This document shows positions 1 to 8,200 of a stretch of DNA of 14,140 nt, piece by piece. This DNA comes from an uncultured Prevotella sp. (GTDB lineage: Bacteria > Bacteroidota > Bacteroidia > Bacteroidales > Bacteroidaceae), in assembly GCA_900548195.1 (NCBI GenBank), contig URJQ01000083.1, positions 1 through 14,140 on the forward strand, given 5' to 3'. The position numbers and the translations under genes are program-made. The first letter of the stretch is position 1; each line of letters begins with the position of its first letter. The notes below the pieces were generated by a model, which worked only from the letters and a program-made list of their open reading frames with translations, was not told the DNA's origin and did no database searches.

Positions 1-2
1 AA

Positions 3-671
3 ATGTTGCTCTTAACCGCAGAAAACTACGGAAGTTATTATTTACACATTACTAAGGTATTCTTTCAGCCTTTCGTTGGCGCGAATTACGCCAACGGAGG
101 ATTATTCGGCAAGCGCATCATGGTGCTGGGTGAAAGCCACTATTGCGACGAGGGATGTGCTGACTGTGGTGACTGCCAGTTGCATCGCGACTGCATAGGA
201 TTCACGCAGAATGTCATCAGAAATTATCTCGATGAAGGCAATGAACGAGAGAACTGGATGCGCACTTTCGTGAAATTCGAGCGTTCGCTTGTGGGAATGG
301 AGACGGATTGGGACATGAAACGTAAGATATGGGATTCCGTCCTCTTCTTCAATTACCTGCAAGTAGCGATGGGTGGCCCTCGTGAGGCTGGCACTTCTGA
401 GGAATACTCCGAGGCAGCCGATACTCTCTTCGATGTGATGGACAAGTATCAGCCTGAGTATCTCATCGCTTGGGGCAACAGACTCTGGAGCAAACTGCCT
501 GGCGACCGTTGGGAAGATGGTGAGGACATCGTGGTTGACGGTTATCATGTGGCTACGGGTTCTTATGTCTTGGGCAACGGCAAGCGTGTCAGAGTGATGG
601 CTGTAAACCATCCTTCAGTCGGTTATTCCTGGGATTACTGGTATCGAGTGATACAGATATTTCTTGGTTAA
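3..671 (+). CDS. Conserved hypothetical protein, possibly uracil-DNA-glycosylase-like
   Basis: The protein is 222 residues as read here. Two short motifs resemble those that frame the active site in the uracil-DNA glycosylase superfamily: LGESHY (residues 42-47), placed like the family's G-E-x-P-x loop after a first beta strand, and NHPS (202-205) near the C-terminus, like the HPS loop. Between them lie a WDSVLFFNYLQ segment (110-120) and a strand ending YLIAWG. Five cysteines cluster just after the first motif (C48, C52, C55, C58, C64), a spacing that could bind zinc or an iron-sulfur cluster. I recall similar uncharacterised proteins in Bacteroides and Prevotella, but the enzyme assignment is inference. 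The ATG lies at the window edge, so the true start could be upstream or a little downstream: conservation appears to begin around FFQPFVGANY, residue 20. No signal peptide or membrane segment is visible. The next gene follows after about 66 bases with no obvious promoter between. Confidence 0.75.
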   Translation: MLLLTAENYGSYYLHITKVFFQPFVGANYANGGLFGKRIMVLGESHYCDEGCADCGDCQLHRDCIGFTQNVIRNYLDEGNERENWMRTFVKFERSLVGMETDWDMKRKIWDSVLFFNYLQVAMGGPREAGTSEEYSEAADTLFDVMDKYQPEYLIAWGNRLWSKLPGDRWEDGEDIVVDGYHVATGSYVLGNGKRVRVMAVNHPSVGYSWDYWYRVIQIFLG

Positions 672-725
672 CTTGGCTTCACATCTCATGTGCAATACCT
701 GGCAATTAGATGGAAATATCCTCTG

Positions 726-730
726 GAGGA
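726..730 (+). promoter_or_regulatory. Shine-Dalgarno-like GGAGG before the zinc-knuckle gene
   Basis: GGAGG lies 7 bases upstream of the ATG at 738. Strong Shine-Dalgarno sequences are uncommon in Bacteroidota, where A-rich leaders usually serve. Its position favours 738 over the upstream ATG at 690. Confidence 0.4.
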
Positions 731-737
731 CACTGAT

Positions 738-1067
738 ATGCGTACGCTTTTGATAATACTAATAGGACTGCTGACATTGAATGCCAGCAGTTCAAACTCA
801 GACAAAGAAAAACCTATGGAGAAATGTTACTGTGAATATTGCGGAAAGCAGTTCCCTGACGTGCGGCAGTTGGTCTCCGCACCTTGTGCCTATCATCCAG
901 ACGGACCGAATCGTGGAAAGCATAAGTTATACCAAGGACGTACCACGCCTCCTTTCACCTGCAAATACTGTGGCAACAAGTTCTCATCGCTCATGCAGAT
1001 GGTGACCGCGCCGTGCGCTTATCATCCTAAAGGGACGAATAAAGGCAAACATGCTCCTACATTATAA
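738..1067 (+). CDS. Small exported protein with two tandem zinc-knuckle-like repeats
   Basis: This protein has 109 residues from the ATG at 738. That start is preferred because GGAGG at 726-730 lies at good spacing and the first 16 residues (MRTLLIILIGLLTLNA) look like a signal peptide. The frame is open upstream to an ATG at 690, and an internal ATG at 816 would give a cytosolic form beginning MEKCYCEYCG. The body consists of two copies of one module: CEYCGKQF...APCAYHPDGPNRGKH (residues 32-62) and CKYCGNKF...APCAYHPKGTNKGKH (75-104). Each has C-x2-C, then 14 residues, then C-x2-H, followed by a conserved G-K-H. This suggests one metal site per repeat, probably zinc. The function is unknown. 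The phospholipase gene starts only 15 bases after the stop, so the two are probably co-transcribed. The main doubt is whether the protein is exported or cytosolic. Confidence 0.7.
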   Translation: MRTLLIILIGLLTLNASSSNSDKEKPMEKCYCEYCGKQFPDVRQLVSAPCAYHPDGPNRGKHKLYQGRTTPPFTCKYCGNKFSSLMQMVTAPCAYHPKGTNKGKHAPTL

Positions 1068-1082
1068 AAATCTGAAGAATCA

Positions 1083-2054
1083 ATGAATATACCAAAATTA
1101 CCAATATCTCTCGTACTTAGTTCCGGTGGTGCAAAAGGTTATGCACATATAGGAGCGATAAAAGCAATAGAGGAATCCGGATACATCATCACCTCCATTG
1201 CCGGAACCTCTATGGGTGCCTTGGTGGGTGGACTATATGCCGCTGGCAAACTCGACGAGGCATACGAATGGCTGAAGACCATCGACTCATGGGAAGTATT
1301 CAAGATGTCTGACCTTCACAATGTTTCGATGCAAGGCTTGCTGAATGGTGATTACATCTTCAATCGTTTGCGAGGCTTTATTGGCGATGTGCTGATAGAG
1401 GATTTACCCATCGATTATTGCGCCATTGCCACAAACATTGACAATGGCAATGAAGTGGTAATCCGTAAAGGTCCGCTTCTTGAAGCCATTCGTATGTCAG
1501 TATCAATGCCGGTATTGTTTGCTCCCTATAAGAAGAATGGGCATAGATACGTGGATGGCGGATTGACCAACGGTCTTCCGATCAATCGCGTGGTGAGGCA
1601 TAAAGGCGACAAATTGATTGCCATCGACCTTGACATATACGGCACTAATAGCGTGAAGGATATGGAACAGGAAATCACATCCACATTCTTTTCAGAGAAA
1701 GACGCCACACGCGTTGTGACAAATGCTATGTTATCTCTTACTCAAGGACATTCCATCTTTGATACAGGACTCGGCGTAGCTACAGGACTCGCTACTCCGT
1801 TGATTTCTAATTTTGTGAAGAATTCGTTCTCTTCTTCCGGCAGCAATCTGTTTCGCATATTCTTTAATTCCTTCTATATAGCTTTGAGACAGAACAAGAT
1901 AGCTATGCGCAATGCCATAAAGCCGGATTATTATATCAATATTGACCTCAAGGGCAACAACACATTCAGCTTCACCAATGCTGAGGAAATCCACGATTTA
2001 GGCTACAGGCAGGTGAAAAACGCTCTTGCTGGAAATGGATTTACACAACTATAA
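1083..2054 (+). CDS. Patatin-like phospholipase family protein
   Basis: This is a 323-residue serine lipid hydrolase of the patatin family (RssA-like, cytosolic type). The Ser-Asp dyad and surrounding motifs are intact: the glycine-rich oxyanion loop SSGGAKGYAH (residues 13-22), the nucleophile elbow GTSMG with Ser43, and the DGG motif with Asp158 (YVDGGLTNGLP). The strand-helix pattern between them matches the family's usual core of about 200 residues. The C-terminal part (about 190-323) is less conserved and contains a Ser/Phe-rich stretch, NSFSSSGSNLFRIFFNSFY, that may bind lipid or membrane. No signal peptide is visible. Family members deacylate phospholipids or neutral lipids; the substrate here cannot be read from sequence. 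The gene starts 15 bases after the zinc-knuckle gene and is probably in the same transcript. The next gene has its own promoter. Confidence 0.93.
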   Translation: MNIPKLPISLVLSSGGAKGYAHIGAIKAIEESGYIITSIAGTSMGALVGGLYAAGKLDEAYEWLKTIDSWEVFKMSDLHNVSMQGLLNGDYIFNRLRGFIGDVLIEDLPIDYCAIATNIDNGNEVVIRKGPLLEAIRMSVSMPVLFAPYKKNGHRYVDGGLTNGLPINRVVRHKGDKLIAIDLDIYGTNSVKDMEQEITSTFFSEKDATRVVTNAMLSLTQGHSIFDTGLGVATGLATPLISNFVKNSFSSSGSNLFRIFFNSFYIALRQNKIAMRNAIKPDYYINIDLKGNNTFSFTNAEEIHDLGYRQVKNALAGNGFTQL

Positions 2055-2143
2055 GTACGTATTAAGGAGTTATGCGGTGCATATCGACTGAATCAGCTTG
2101 CGATTTTTTCCCATGTGCAAGTCAGTTTTCCGTGTTTTCGTGG

Positions 2144-2173
2144 TTGAATCTCATGGATTTTGATTACCTTTGC
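2144..2173 (+). promoter_or_regulatory. Bacteroidota-type promoter for the ABC-F gene
   Basis: TACCTTTGC at 2165-2173 matches the TAnnTTTG -7 box used by the primary sigma factor of Bacteroidota. A TTG at 2144-2146, 18 bases upstream, can serve as the -33 box. Transcription would start near 2180, leaving a leader of about 95 bases before the ATG at 2274. Confidence 0.65.
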
Positions 2174-2273
2174 ATTTTATATCTAATGGAGAAGTGACGC
2201 AAGAAGAAACCGTGATAAGTGGTTGATATCATTTTTGCGCGTTTTTCATAATAAGCACAAGAGAAATAAAGAT

Positions 2274-3908
2274 ATGATCACAGTTGATGGATTGACCGTC
2301 GAGTTTGGCGGCACCACCTTATTCAAAGACATTTCCTTCCAGATAAATGAGAAGGACCGTATAGCCCTAATGGGTAAGAATGGCGCAGGCAAGAGCACTC
2401 TGCTAAAGATAATAGCCGGTGTGCGCACAGCCACGCGAGGCACCGTCTCAGCACCAAAAGACTGCGTTATCGCCTATCTGCCACAGCATCTTATGACAGA
2501 AGACGGACGCACCGTGTTCGAAGAGACCTGCCAGGCTTTTGCTCATCTCCATGAGATACAGGCAGAGATTGATCGCATCAATAATGAGTTGACCACCCGT
2601 ACCGACTATGAGAGCGATGAATATATGCAGCTCATAGAGAAGGTGTCCTCACTTTCAGAGAAATTCTATGCCATAGACATGACGCATTTCGAGGAAGATG
2701 TGGAGAAGACACTGCTCGGACTCGGCTTTGAGCGCTCAGATTTCGACCGTCCTACCAGTGAGTTCTCTGGAGGTTGGCGTATGCGTATCGAGCTTGCCAA
2801 ACTGCTTCTCAAATCGCCTGACGTATTGCTTCTTGACGAGCCAACAAACCATCTCGACATAGAATCCATCGGTTGGCTCGAAGATTTCATCTGTAATAGT
2901 TCGAAAGCCGTGGTCGTAATCAGCCACGACCGTAAATTCGTGGATGATATTACCACTCGTACCATTGAGGTGACGATGGGCAGAATCTACGACTATAAAG
3001 CCACATATAGCCATTATCTGGAACTGCGTAAGGAACGTCGCGAGCAACAGATGAAGCAATATGAGGAACAGCAGAAGATGATAGCCGAGACAAAGGATTT
3101 CATCGAACGCTTCAAAGGAACGTATTCCAAGACCTTCCAGGTGCAGAGTAGAGTGAAGATGCTCGAAAAGCTTCAGCTCATAGAGGTGGATGAAGAAGAT
3201 ACCAGTCACCTTCGACTTAAGTTCCCGCCAAGTCCACGAAGCGGTGCTTACCCAGTGCAGATGAGTGATGTGGCAATGTCTTTCGATGATAAACAGATAT
3301 TCAGCGGAGTAAACCTCACTGTGGAGCGTGGCGATAAGATAGCCTTCGTAGGACGTAATGGTGAGGGTAAATCCACATTGGTGAAGTGCATCATGGGTCA
3401 ACTGCAAAATGAAGGTAAGCTCGAACTGGGACACAACGTGCAGATAGGCTATTTTGCTCAAAACCAAGCCTCCCTGCTTGATGGAGACCTCACCGTATTC
3501 CAGACTATAGACGATGTGGCGAAAGGCGAGGTGCGCAATAAGATACGCGACCTTCTCGGAGCCTTTATGTTTGGTGGAGAAGATTCCACAAAGAAAGTCA
3601 AAGTGCTCTCAGGCGGTGAACGCACACGTCTTGCAATTCTCAAACTGTTGCTGGAGCCTGTCAACCTTCTTATCCTCGACGAGCCAACAAACCATCTTGA
3701 CCTCAAGACGAAGGACGTGCTCAAGCAGGCGCTTCTCGACTTCGACGGTACGCTTATCGTAGTCAGTCACGATCGTGATTTCCTCGATGGCCTTGTCAGC
3801 AAGGTATATGAGTTTGGTCACGGCAGGGTACGTGAGCATTTGTGTGGTATTTATGAGTTTCTGGAGTCAAAGAAGATGGAAAGTCTTCAGGAGTTGGAGA
3901 AGAAATAG
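2274..3908 (+). CDS. ABC-F family ATP-binding protein (ribosome-associated type)
   Basis: This is a 544-residue soluble protein with two ABC ATPase domains and no membrane segment, the layout of the ABC-F family, whose members act on the ribosome rather than in transport. Domain 1 has Walker A GKNGAGKST (34-42), signature FSGGW (164-168), and Walker B followed by DEPTNHLD (188-195), where Glu189 is catalytic. Domain 2 has Walker A GRNGEGKST (360-368), signature LSGGE (445-449) and DEPTNHLD (469-476). The charged, Gln- and Glu-rich helical linker between them (about 240-310) is the P-site tRNA interaction motif region of the family. Both H-loops (SHDR) are present, so both sites look active. 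I chose the ATG at 2274 because MITVDGLTVEFGG is the normal family start; the frame is open back to 2223, but those 17 residues are basic and unlike the family. It resembles housekeeping Bacteroidales members, and nothing in it points to antibiotic resistance. Confidence 0.95.
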   Translation: MITVDGLTVEFGGTTLFKDISFQINEKDRIALMGKNGAGKSTLLKIIAGVRTATRGTVSAPKDCVIAYLPQHLMTEDGRTVFEETCQAFAHLHEIQAEIDRINNELTTRTDYESDEYMQLIEKVSSLSEKFYAIDMTHFEEDVEKTLLGLGFERSDFDRPTSEFSGGWRMRIELAKLLLKSPDVLLLDEPTNHLDIESIGWLEDFICNSSKAVVVISHDRKFVDDITTRTIEVTMGRIYDYKATYSHYLELRKERREQQMKQYEEQQKMIAETKDFIERFKGTYSKTFQVQSRVKMLEKLQLIEVDEEDTSHLRLKFPPSPRSGAYPVQMSDVAMSFDDKQIFSGVNLTVERGDKIAFVGRNGEGKSTLVKCIMGQLQNEGKLELGHNVQIGYFAQNQASLLDGDLTVFQTIDDVAKGEVRNKIRDLLGAFMFGGEDSTKKVKVLSGGERTRLAILKLLLEPVNLLILDEPTNHLDLKTKDVLKQALLDFDGTLIVVSHDRDFLDGLVSKVYEFGHGRVREHLCGIYEFLESKKMESLQELEKK

Positions 3909-3935
3909 TATTTTGGGGGTTGTTTTGTTGGTTAT

Positions 3936-3970
3936 CGGTTGTTGGTTGGCGGTTGTTGGTTGGCGGTTGT
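3936..3970. repeat. 14-bp tandem direct repeat, 2.5 copies
   Basis: The unit CGGTTGTTGGTTGG occurs at 3936-3949 and 3950-3963, followed by a partial copy (CGGTTGT) at 3964-3970. It lies in the G/T-rich arm. Short tandem units like this can change copy number by slippage. Confidence 0.8.
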
Positions 3971-4069
3971 CTGGTTGTTTAGTTGATTGCATTGTATATA
4001 CATTCAACAAAATCACTAAACAACAAAACAACAAAACAACCGATTCCCCCCAGCCATCCCGCCACAGTG

Positions 4070-4089
4070 CCAACGGCTTTTACCGTTGG
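4070..4089. repeat. Perfect 7-bp hairpin CCAACGG/CCGTTGG
   Basis: CCAACGG (4070-4076) and CCGTTGG (4083-4089) flank a 6-base loop. The sequence that follows on the + strand is A-rich instead of T-rich, so this is not a standard intrinsic terminator for the ABC-F gene, although it may still protect or end its transcript. Confidence 0.5.
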
Positions 4090-4238
4090 TTAAAAAAATA
4101 ACAAAACAACCCCGACAGCAAATAAACATCGAAAAAAAACACAATAATAACTAACCAAAACCAACAACAAAACCCGCTGAAACCCCAATATTTACACTAT
4201 TATTTACCATAAACAATCCATTATGAACCAATGTGAAC

Positions 4239-4270
4239 TTGTTTGATTGAAATAAAATATGTAACTTTGC
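4239..4270 (+). promoter_or_regulatory. Bacteroidota-type promoter for the surface operon
   Basis: TAACTTTGC at 4262-4270 is an excellent -7 box. TTG at 4239-4241 gives a 20-base spacer, and the overlapping TTTG at 4242-4245 is a second, closer candidate for the -33 box. Transcription would begin near 4277, about 30 bases before the first fimbrillin ATG. I found no comparably good -7 box in the short gaps between the six downstream genes, so this promoter may drive all of them. Confidence 0.8.
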
Positions 4271-4307
4271 ACAATATTTCACATATCCTTAGATTAATAC
4301 TCGATTT

Positions 4308-5225
4308 ATGCTCATCTATAAATCTCAATATATAATAGCATTTTGCATGCTCCTCTTAGCTTGCACATCAGGAGGAGAGGGGACTGAAACTGACCCTATC
4401 CAGCCATCCCAACCAGAAGAGACCAGACCGAAAATGCCGATAAATATCAGCACTACGATAACTCGTGCTACGGAAACTGCATTCGAGAATGGTGACCAGA
4501 TAGGACTCTATGTGGTCAATCGTAAAGCAGATGGGTCTTCCCAGCCTCTTTTGTCTTCAGGAAATCATGTCGATAACATGCTTTTCACCTACTCTAATGG
4601 TTGGGCTCCAGCCACTCCGATATACTGGAAGGATGAGAATACTCACTCTGATTTCTATCTTTACTATCCTTATCAGAAGTCACTTTCAAGTGTCAACGCT
4701 ATGATTTTCGAGCTAAATGCCAATCAAAGTAATGCGCATGATTACAAGAGTGGCGACCTTTTGATAGGCTCTTCTCTCAATGTTACCCCTACCAAGGAAA
4801 CTGTAGGCATTGAGGCAAATCATGCAATGAGCCAGGTAGAGATAGTGCTAAAGCCAGGAAATGGATTTACAGAGTCCTCTCTTTCGACATCTAAAGTGTC
4901 ACTTAGGCTAAATGGTCTTAAGACCTTGGCAACAGTAGATTTAGCTTCTTCTGATGTTATGGCGATAGGACCTGCCACTACGGTTATTCCTTACAAGGAC
5001 GGAGATAAGTATAGAGCCATAGTAGTACCGCAACAGGTGGCGCAGTCCGACCTTATTACCGTCGATGTAGATGGAAGCGAATACAAACTCTCAAAATCTC
5101 TCACTTTCGTCAGTGGCAAGCGTTACACGTTTACCGTCACCATTGCCAAGTCAAGCAGTGGCATAAATGTATTTATAGGATCATGGTCAGATGATGGCAT
5201 CGACTATGGAGGTACTGCTAATTGA
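4308..5225 (+). CDS. Fimbrillin family lipoprotein (Mfa-like), copy 1
   Basis: This 305-residue lipoprotein has a signal peptide ending in the lipobox LLAC with Cys19. It shows four signatures shared with the two other fimbrillin-like proteins in this window: ITRATETAFENGDQIGLY (51-68), a W-x-P...YW followed by FYLYYPY, a DLLIG...NHAMS segment, and YRAIVVPQ. These are typical of the Bacteroidales fimbrillin (Mfa_like) family, which provides subunits of donor-strand-polymerised surface fibres or their tip and anchor proteins. In studied relatives, trimming after an arginine downstream of the lipid anchor frees the strand needed for assembly; Arg53 is in the matching place here, which is inference. 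The protein ends in FIGSWSDDGIDYGG. It is the first gene after the promoter at 4262. The next gene follows after 67 bases. A mainly adhesive or structural role is likely; whether it is a shaft or tip subunit cannot be told. Confidence 0.88.
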   Translation: MLIYKSQYIIAFCMLLLACTSGGEGTETDPIQPSQPEETRPKMPINISTTITRATETAFENGDQIGLYVVNRKADGSSQPLLSSGNHVDNMLFTYSNGWAPATPIYWKDENTHSDFYLYYPYQKSLSSVNAMIFELNANQSNAHDYKSGDLLIGSSLNVTPTKETVGIEANHAMSQVEIVLKPGNGFTESSLSTSKVSLRLNGLKTLATVDLASSDVMAIGPATTVIPYKDGDKYRAIVVPQQVAQSDLITVDVDGSEYKLSKSLTFVSGKRYTFTVTIAKSSSGINVFIGSWSDDGIDYGGTAN

Positions 5226-5292
5226 TAATTAGGCAATCAAAATAATTCTATTCACCTACTTAGATAATGTCCAAAAAATTCAAAATAGGACT

Positions 5293-8200
5293 ATGAACAA
5301 GAAATACATCAAGTCATTATTATATCCGATAGCATTGGTATTCAGCCTTATAATCGCAGGATGCGCTGATGAACTGTTTGACGAAAGCAACGGACAACAG
5401 GGCAAAGACCGCATCGAACTCTCAGGAGATATTGACCAACTCCCGATTACCCGTGTCAATGACAACGGCTTCTGCGACGGCGACTATATGGGCGTCTATA
5501 TCGTAGATTATAAAGGAGGTACACCAGGAACGCTGCAAGTGCGAGGCAATAGGGGCGACAATGTGCGTTATACTTTTGACGAGGCGAATTATAAATGGGT
5601 GCCAGCATACGATGTCTATTGGAAAGACAAACATACACATATCGACGTTTATGGGTATTATCCATTTGCAAGTCCGGAAAGTATTGACGACTATCAGTTT
5701 GAAGTGCAGCGCGATCAAAACCGTCCTGCAGAGAATGGCAGCCTTTGCGGTTATGAGGCGAGCGACTTTCTATGGGGCAGGCTCACAGACATAGCTCCGA
5801 CTTCCAATACTATTCGTCTGCTCTTGAAGCATAGAATGTCAAATGCCTGTGTCACTTTGGTTGAAGGTGAAGGCTTTGCCAAAGGCGAATGGGCAAGCAC
5901 AGAGAAGAGTGTGCTCACTGCCAACGTGGCGCGAAAGGCAAGCATAAATCTGTCAGACGGAACGGTGAAAGTGGCAGGAGAAGTGGAGCAGACGGCGACA
6001 ATACCTTCACATACAGGCGACGAATGGCGCACTATCGTGGTGCCACAGACTGTAAGTGCGGGTACGACGCTTTTCAGCATCACAATAGGAGGCTTGCCAT
6101 ATAAATTCACTAAGAGTGAGAACTTGACCTATGTGGCAGGCAAAATGATGAAATTCGGCATCAAAGTAGATAAGAAAGCCGGCAGTGGACAATACAAACT
6201 GACGCTTATCAGCGAAAGCATTACGCCGTGGGAGAATGACCTTGTCAGCCATAATGCCACGGCAAAGGAGTATGTAATCATCCATTCCACTCCAGGCGGT
6301 CTCAAGAAAGCCATAATCGAAGCCAACAAAGACTACACAAAGATAAAGAATCTGAAGATTACAGGCAAGATAGATGCCCGTGATTTCTATTTCATGAGAG
6401 ACTCCATGTCGCGCCTTTCTGCTTTGAACATGAAGAATGTGCGCATCAAGGGATGGGGCGAAGTAGAAATCGGAACAGGAAAAAATTTAGATGACCAAAT
6501 TCCTAATTGTGCTTTTTGTAATACTCGTCAGTCCGGTGGAAACATGACATTGACGAGGCTTGTTTTGCCTGATACCATTACTTCTATAGGTGCCAATGCT
6601 TTTTATGGATGTAAATATCTTTCGGGATCGTTAATAATTCCAGATGGAGTTGTTGATATTCAAAGAGGAGCTTTTGGTGGTTGTGTTGGATTAAATGGAA
6701 TTCTATCATTACCCTCAACTCTAAAATATCTTGGCAAAAGTGGTAATGGACCAACTAATGATACAGATGATGAAGGGACAGATTATTACGGAGGCGTATT
6801 TCAAGGATGTAGAAATCTAACAGGAAATCTTATTATACCAGATAACGTAGAACTTATCAGAGGATATTGTTTCTCTGAATGTACAGGGTTTTATGGAGAA
6901 TTAAGGCTTCCAACAAAATTGAAAAGATTAGGAATATGCACTTTTGATGGTTGTTATGGTCTTACAGGGTCTTTATCCATTCCTCAAGGACTCATAGCAG
7001 TTCCATCTGGTACTTTCAGCAATTGTGGATTTGATGGAACTCTTACACTCCACGATGGCATTACAAATATTGGCAATGATGCATTTGCACATTGTCATTT
7101 CAAGGGTGAGCTTCATTTACCAAAGAATGTGCAGGTCATTTCTTATAATGCGTTCCGCAATAATGATTTCTCCGGCAATCTGGTGTTGCCTTCCACTGTC
7201 ACTCATATTGGCGACAATGCCTTTGAAAACAACTGGCGACTGACTGGCGTTCTCAAAATTCCGGAAGAAGTGGAGAGCATAGGAAGGAGAGCTTTCGCCA
7301 ATTGCAGGATGCTGGAGGGAATATTGTTCAGTGAAACGGTAGAGACCATCCATTGTGAAGCCTTCAGCGGATGCTACGGTATCGGGTCCATTGTGTGTGA
7401 AGGTACTATGCCGGCATACATAGAAGACAACGTATTTGAAGGCGTGCCGAAGGACAATTTCACGCTTGAGGTGCCTGAGAACGCCGTTCTGCATTACCAG
7501 ACATCTAATGGTTGGCGTGACTTCAAGCGAATCGCTGCGCATCATGAACTGGTGTGCCGTCCTTCTGTGGCTTGTGCTCTCAATACGGAGCATAAGCAGA
7601 CCCTCGTGATAAATGCTGAAGGAGAATGGGACATAGAGAGCAAGCCTGGCTGGTGTGAGGTATATCCTGATCATGGTAAAAACAAGACCGAGGTGACACT
7701 GACCATCAAGGCTATGCCAAAAGGTAGTGACGACCGCAGGGGAAAGGTGGTCTTCCATCTCAAGAATAAGGACTATACTCATGCTTGCAATGTCAGCCAA
7801 TCCAATTATGAATATGGTGAAGACCAATGGATTACGTTGCAGAAGGCAAAGAGAGGCAATAATGGTGGCATAAACATCGTATTGCTCGGTGACGGCTTTA
7901 ATGCAAGCGACATCGCGAGTGGAGACTACCTGAAATATATTAAGGAAGAGGTGGAGTATTTCTTCGGTATTGAGCCTTACAAGACCTATCGTGATTATTT
8001 CAATGTCTATACAGCCGTTCCGCTCTCCACAGAGTCAGGCGTTGGCACGGTGAATACGATACGTTATAATCGTTTCAAGACCACATTCACTGGTGGGGTA
8101 GGGCTGAGAGCTGACTATGATGAGATATTCGACTATGTATTAGGCGCACCGACAGTAAACAAGGAGAACCTCAATCAGACCCTAATTATCATAGTGCCAA

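Larger units (their letters stand above)
3916..4113. repeat. Nested inverted repeats (14 bp outer arms, 10 bp inner arms)
   Basis: GGGGTTGTTTTGTT at 3916-3929 is perfectly complementary to AACAAAACAACCCC at 4100-4113. Inside it, GTTGTTTAGT at 3974-3983 pairs perfectly with ACTAAACAAC at 4015-4024. TCGGTTGTT near 3935-3943 can also pair with AACAACCGA at 4035-4043. The palindrome TGTATATACA (3993-4002) lies at the centre of the inner loop. Confidence 0.7.
3909..4261. other. Strand-asymmetric, repeat-rich intergenic region
   Basis: No gene is visible here. Positions 3911-3985 on the + strand are almost entirely G and T, while 4004-4175 is dominated by A and C. The two halves are partly self-complementary, so a transcript could fold into a large imperfect stem-loop. 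Sub-elements are listed separately. The rest (about 4115-4240) is AT-rich and shows nothing recognisable. The region separates the ABC-F gene from the promoter of the surface operon. Confidence 0.7.

Noticed and set aside
2090..2112. Terminator after the phospholipase gene (ATCG...CGAT followed by six T)
   Set aside because: A T-tract is present, but the stem is only about four base pairs with a long loop, too weak to call.
2736..3467. Long open frame on the - strand (243 residues)
   Set aside because: It is antisense to the conserved ABC-F gene, with a composition typical of a reversed coding strand and no promoter or family match.
4070..4100. Rho-independent terminator after the ABC-F gene
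   Set aside because: The hairpin is followed by A residues on the + strand, and read on the - strand the T-tract lies upstream of the stem, so it fits a standard terminator in neither direction.
4049..4412. Shared CCAGCCATCCC between the intergenic region and fimbrillin copy 1
   Set aside because: It is a single 11-base match with unrelated flanks, consistent with chance.
5222..5240. TTGAT...ATCAA hairpin at the end of fimbrillin copy 1
   Set aside because: The stem is only five base pairs, overlaps the stop codon and has no T-tract; such pairs are expected by chance in AT-rich spacers.
7117..7827. Long open frame on the - strand (236 residues)
   Set aside because: It lies fully inside the peptidase lipoprotein gene, has no recognisable domain and covers clear LRR and BACON-like coding sequence; it is an antisense shadow.
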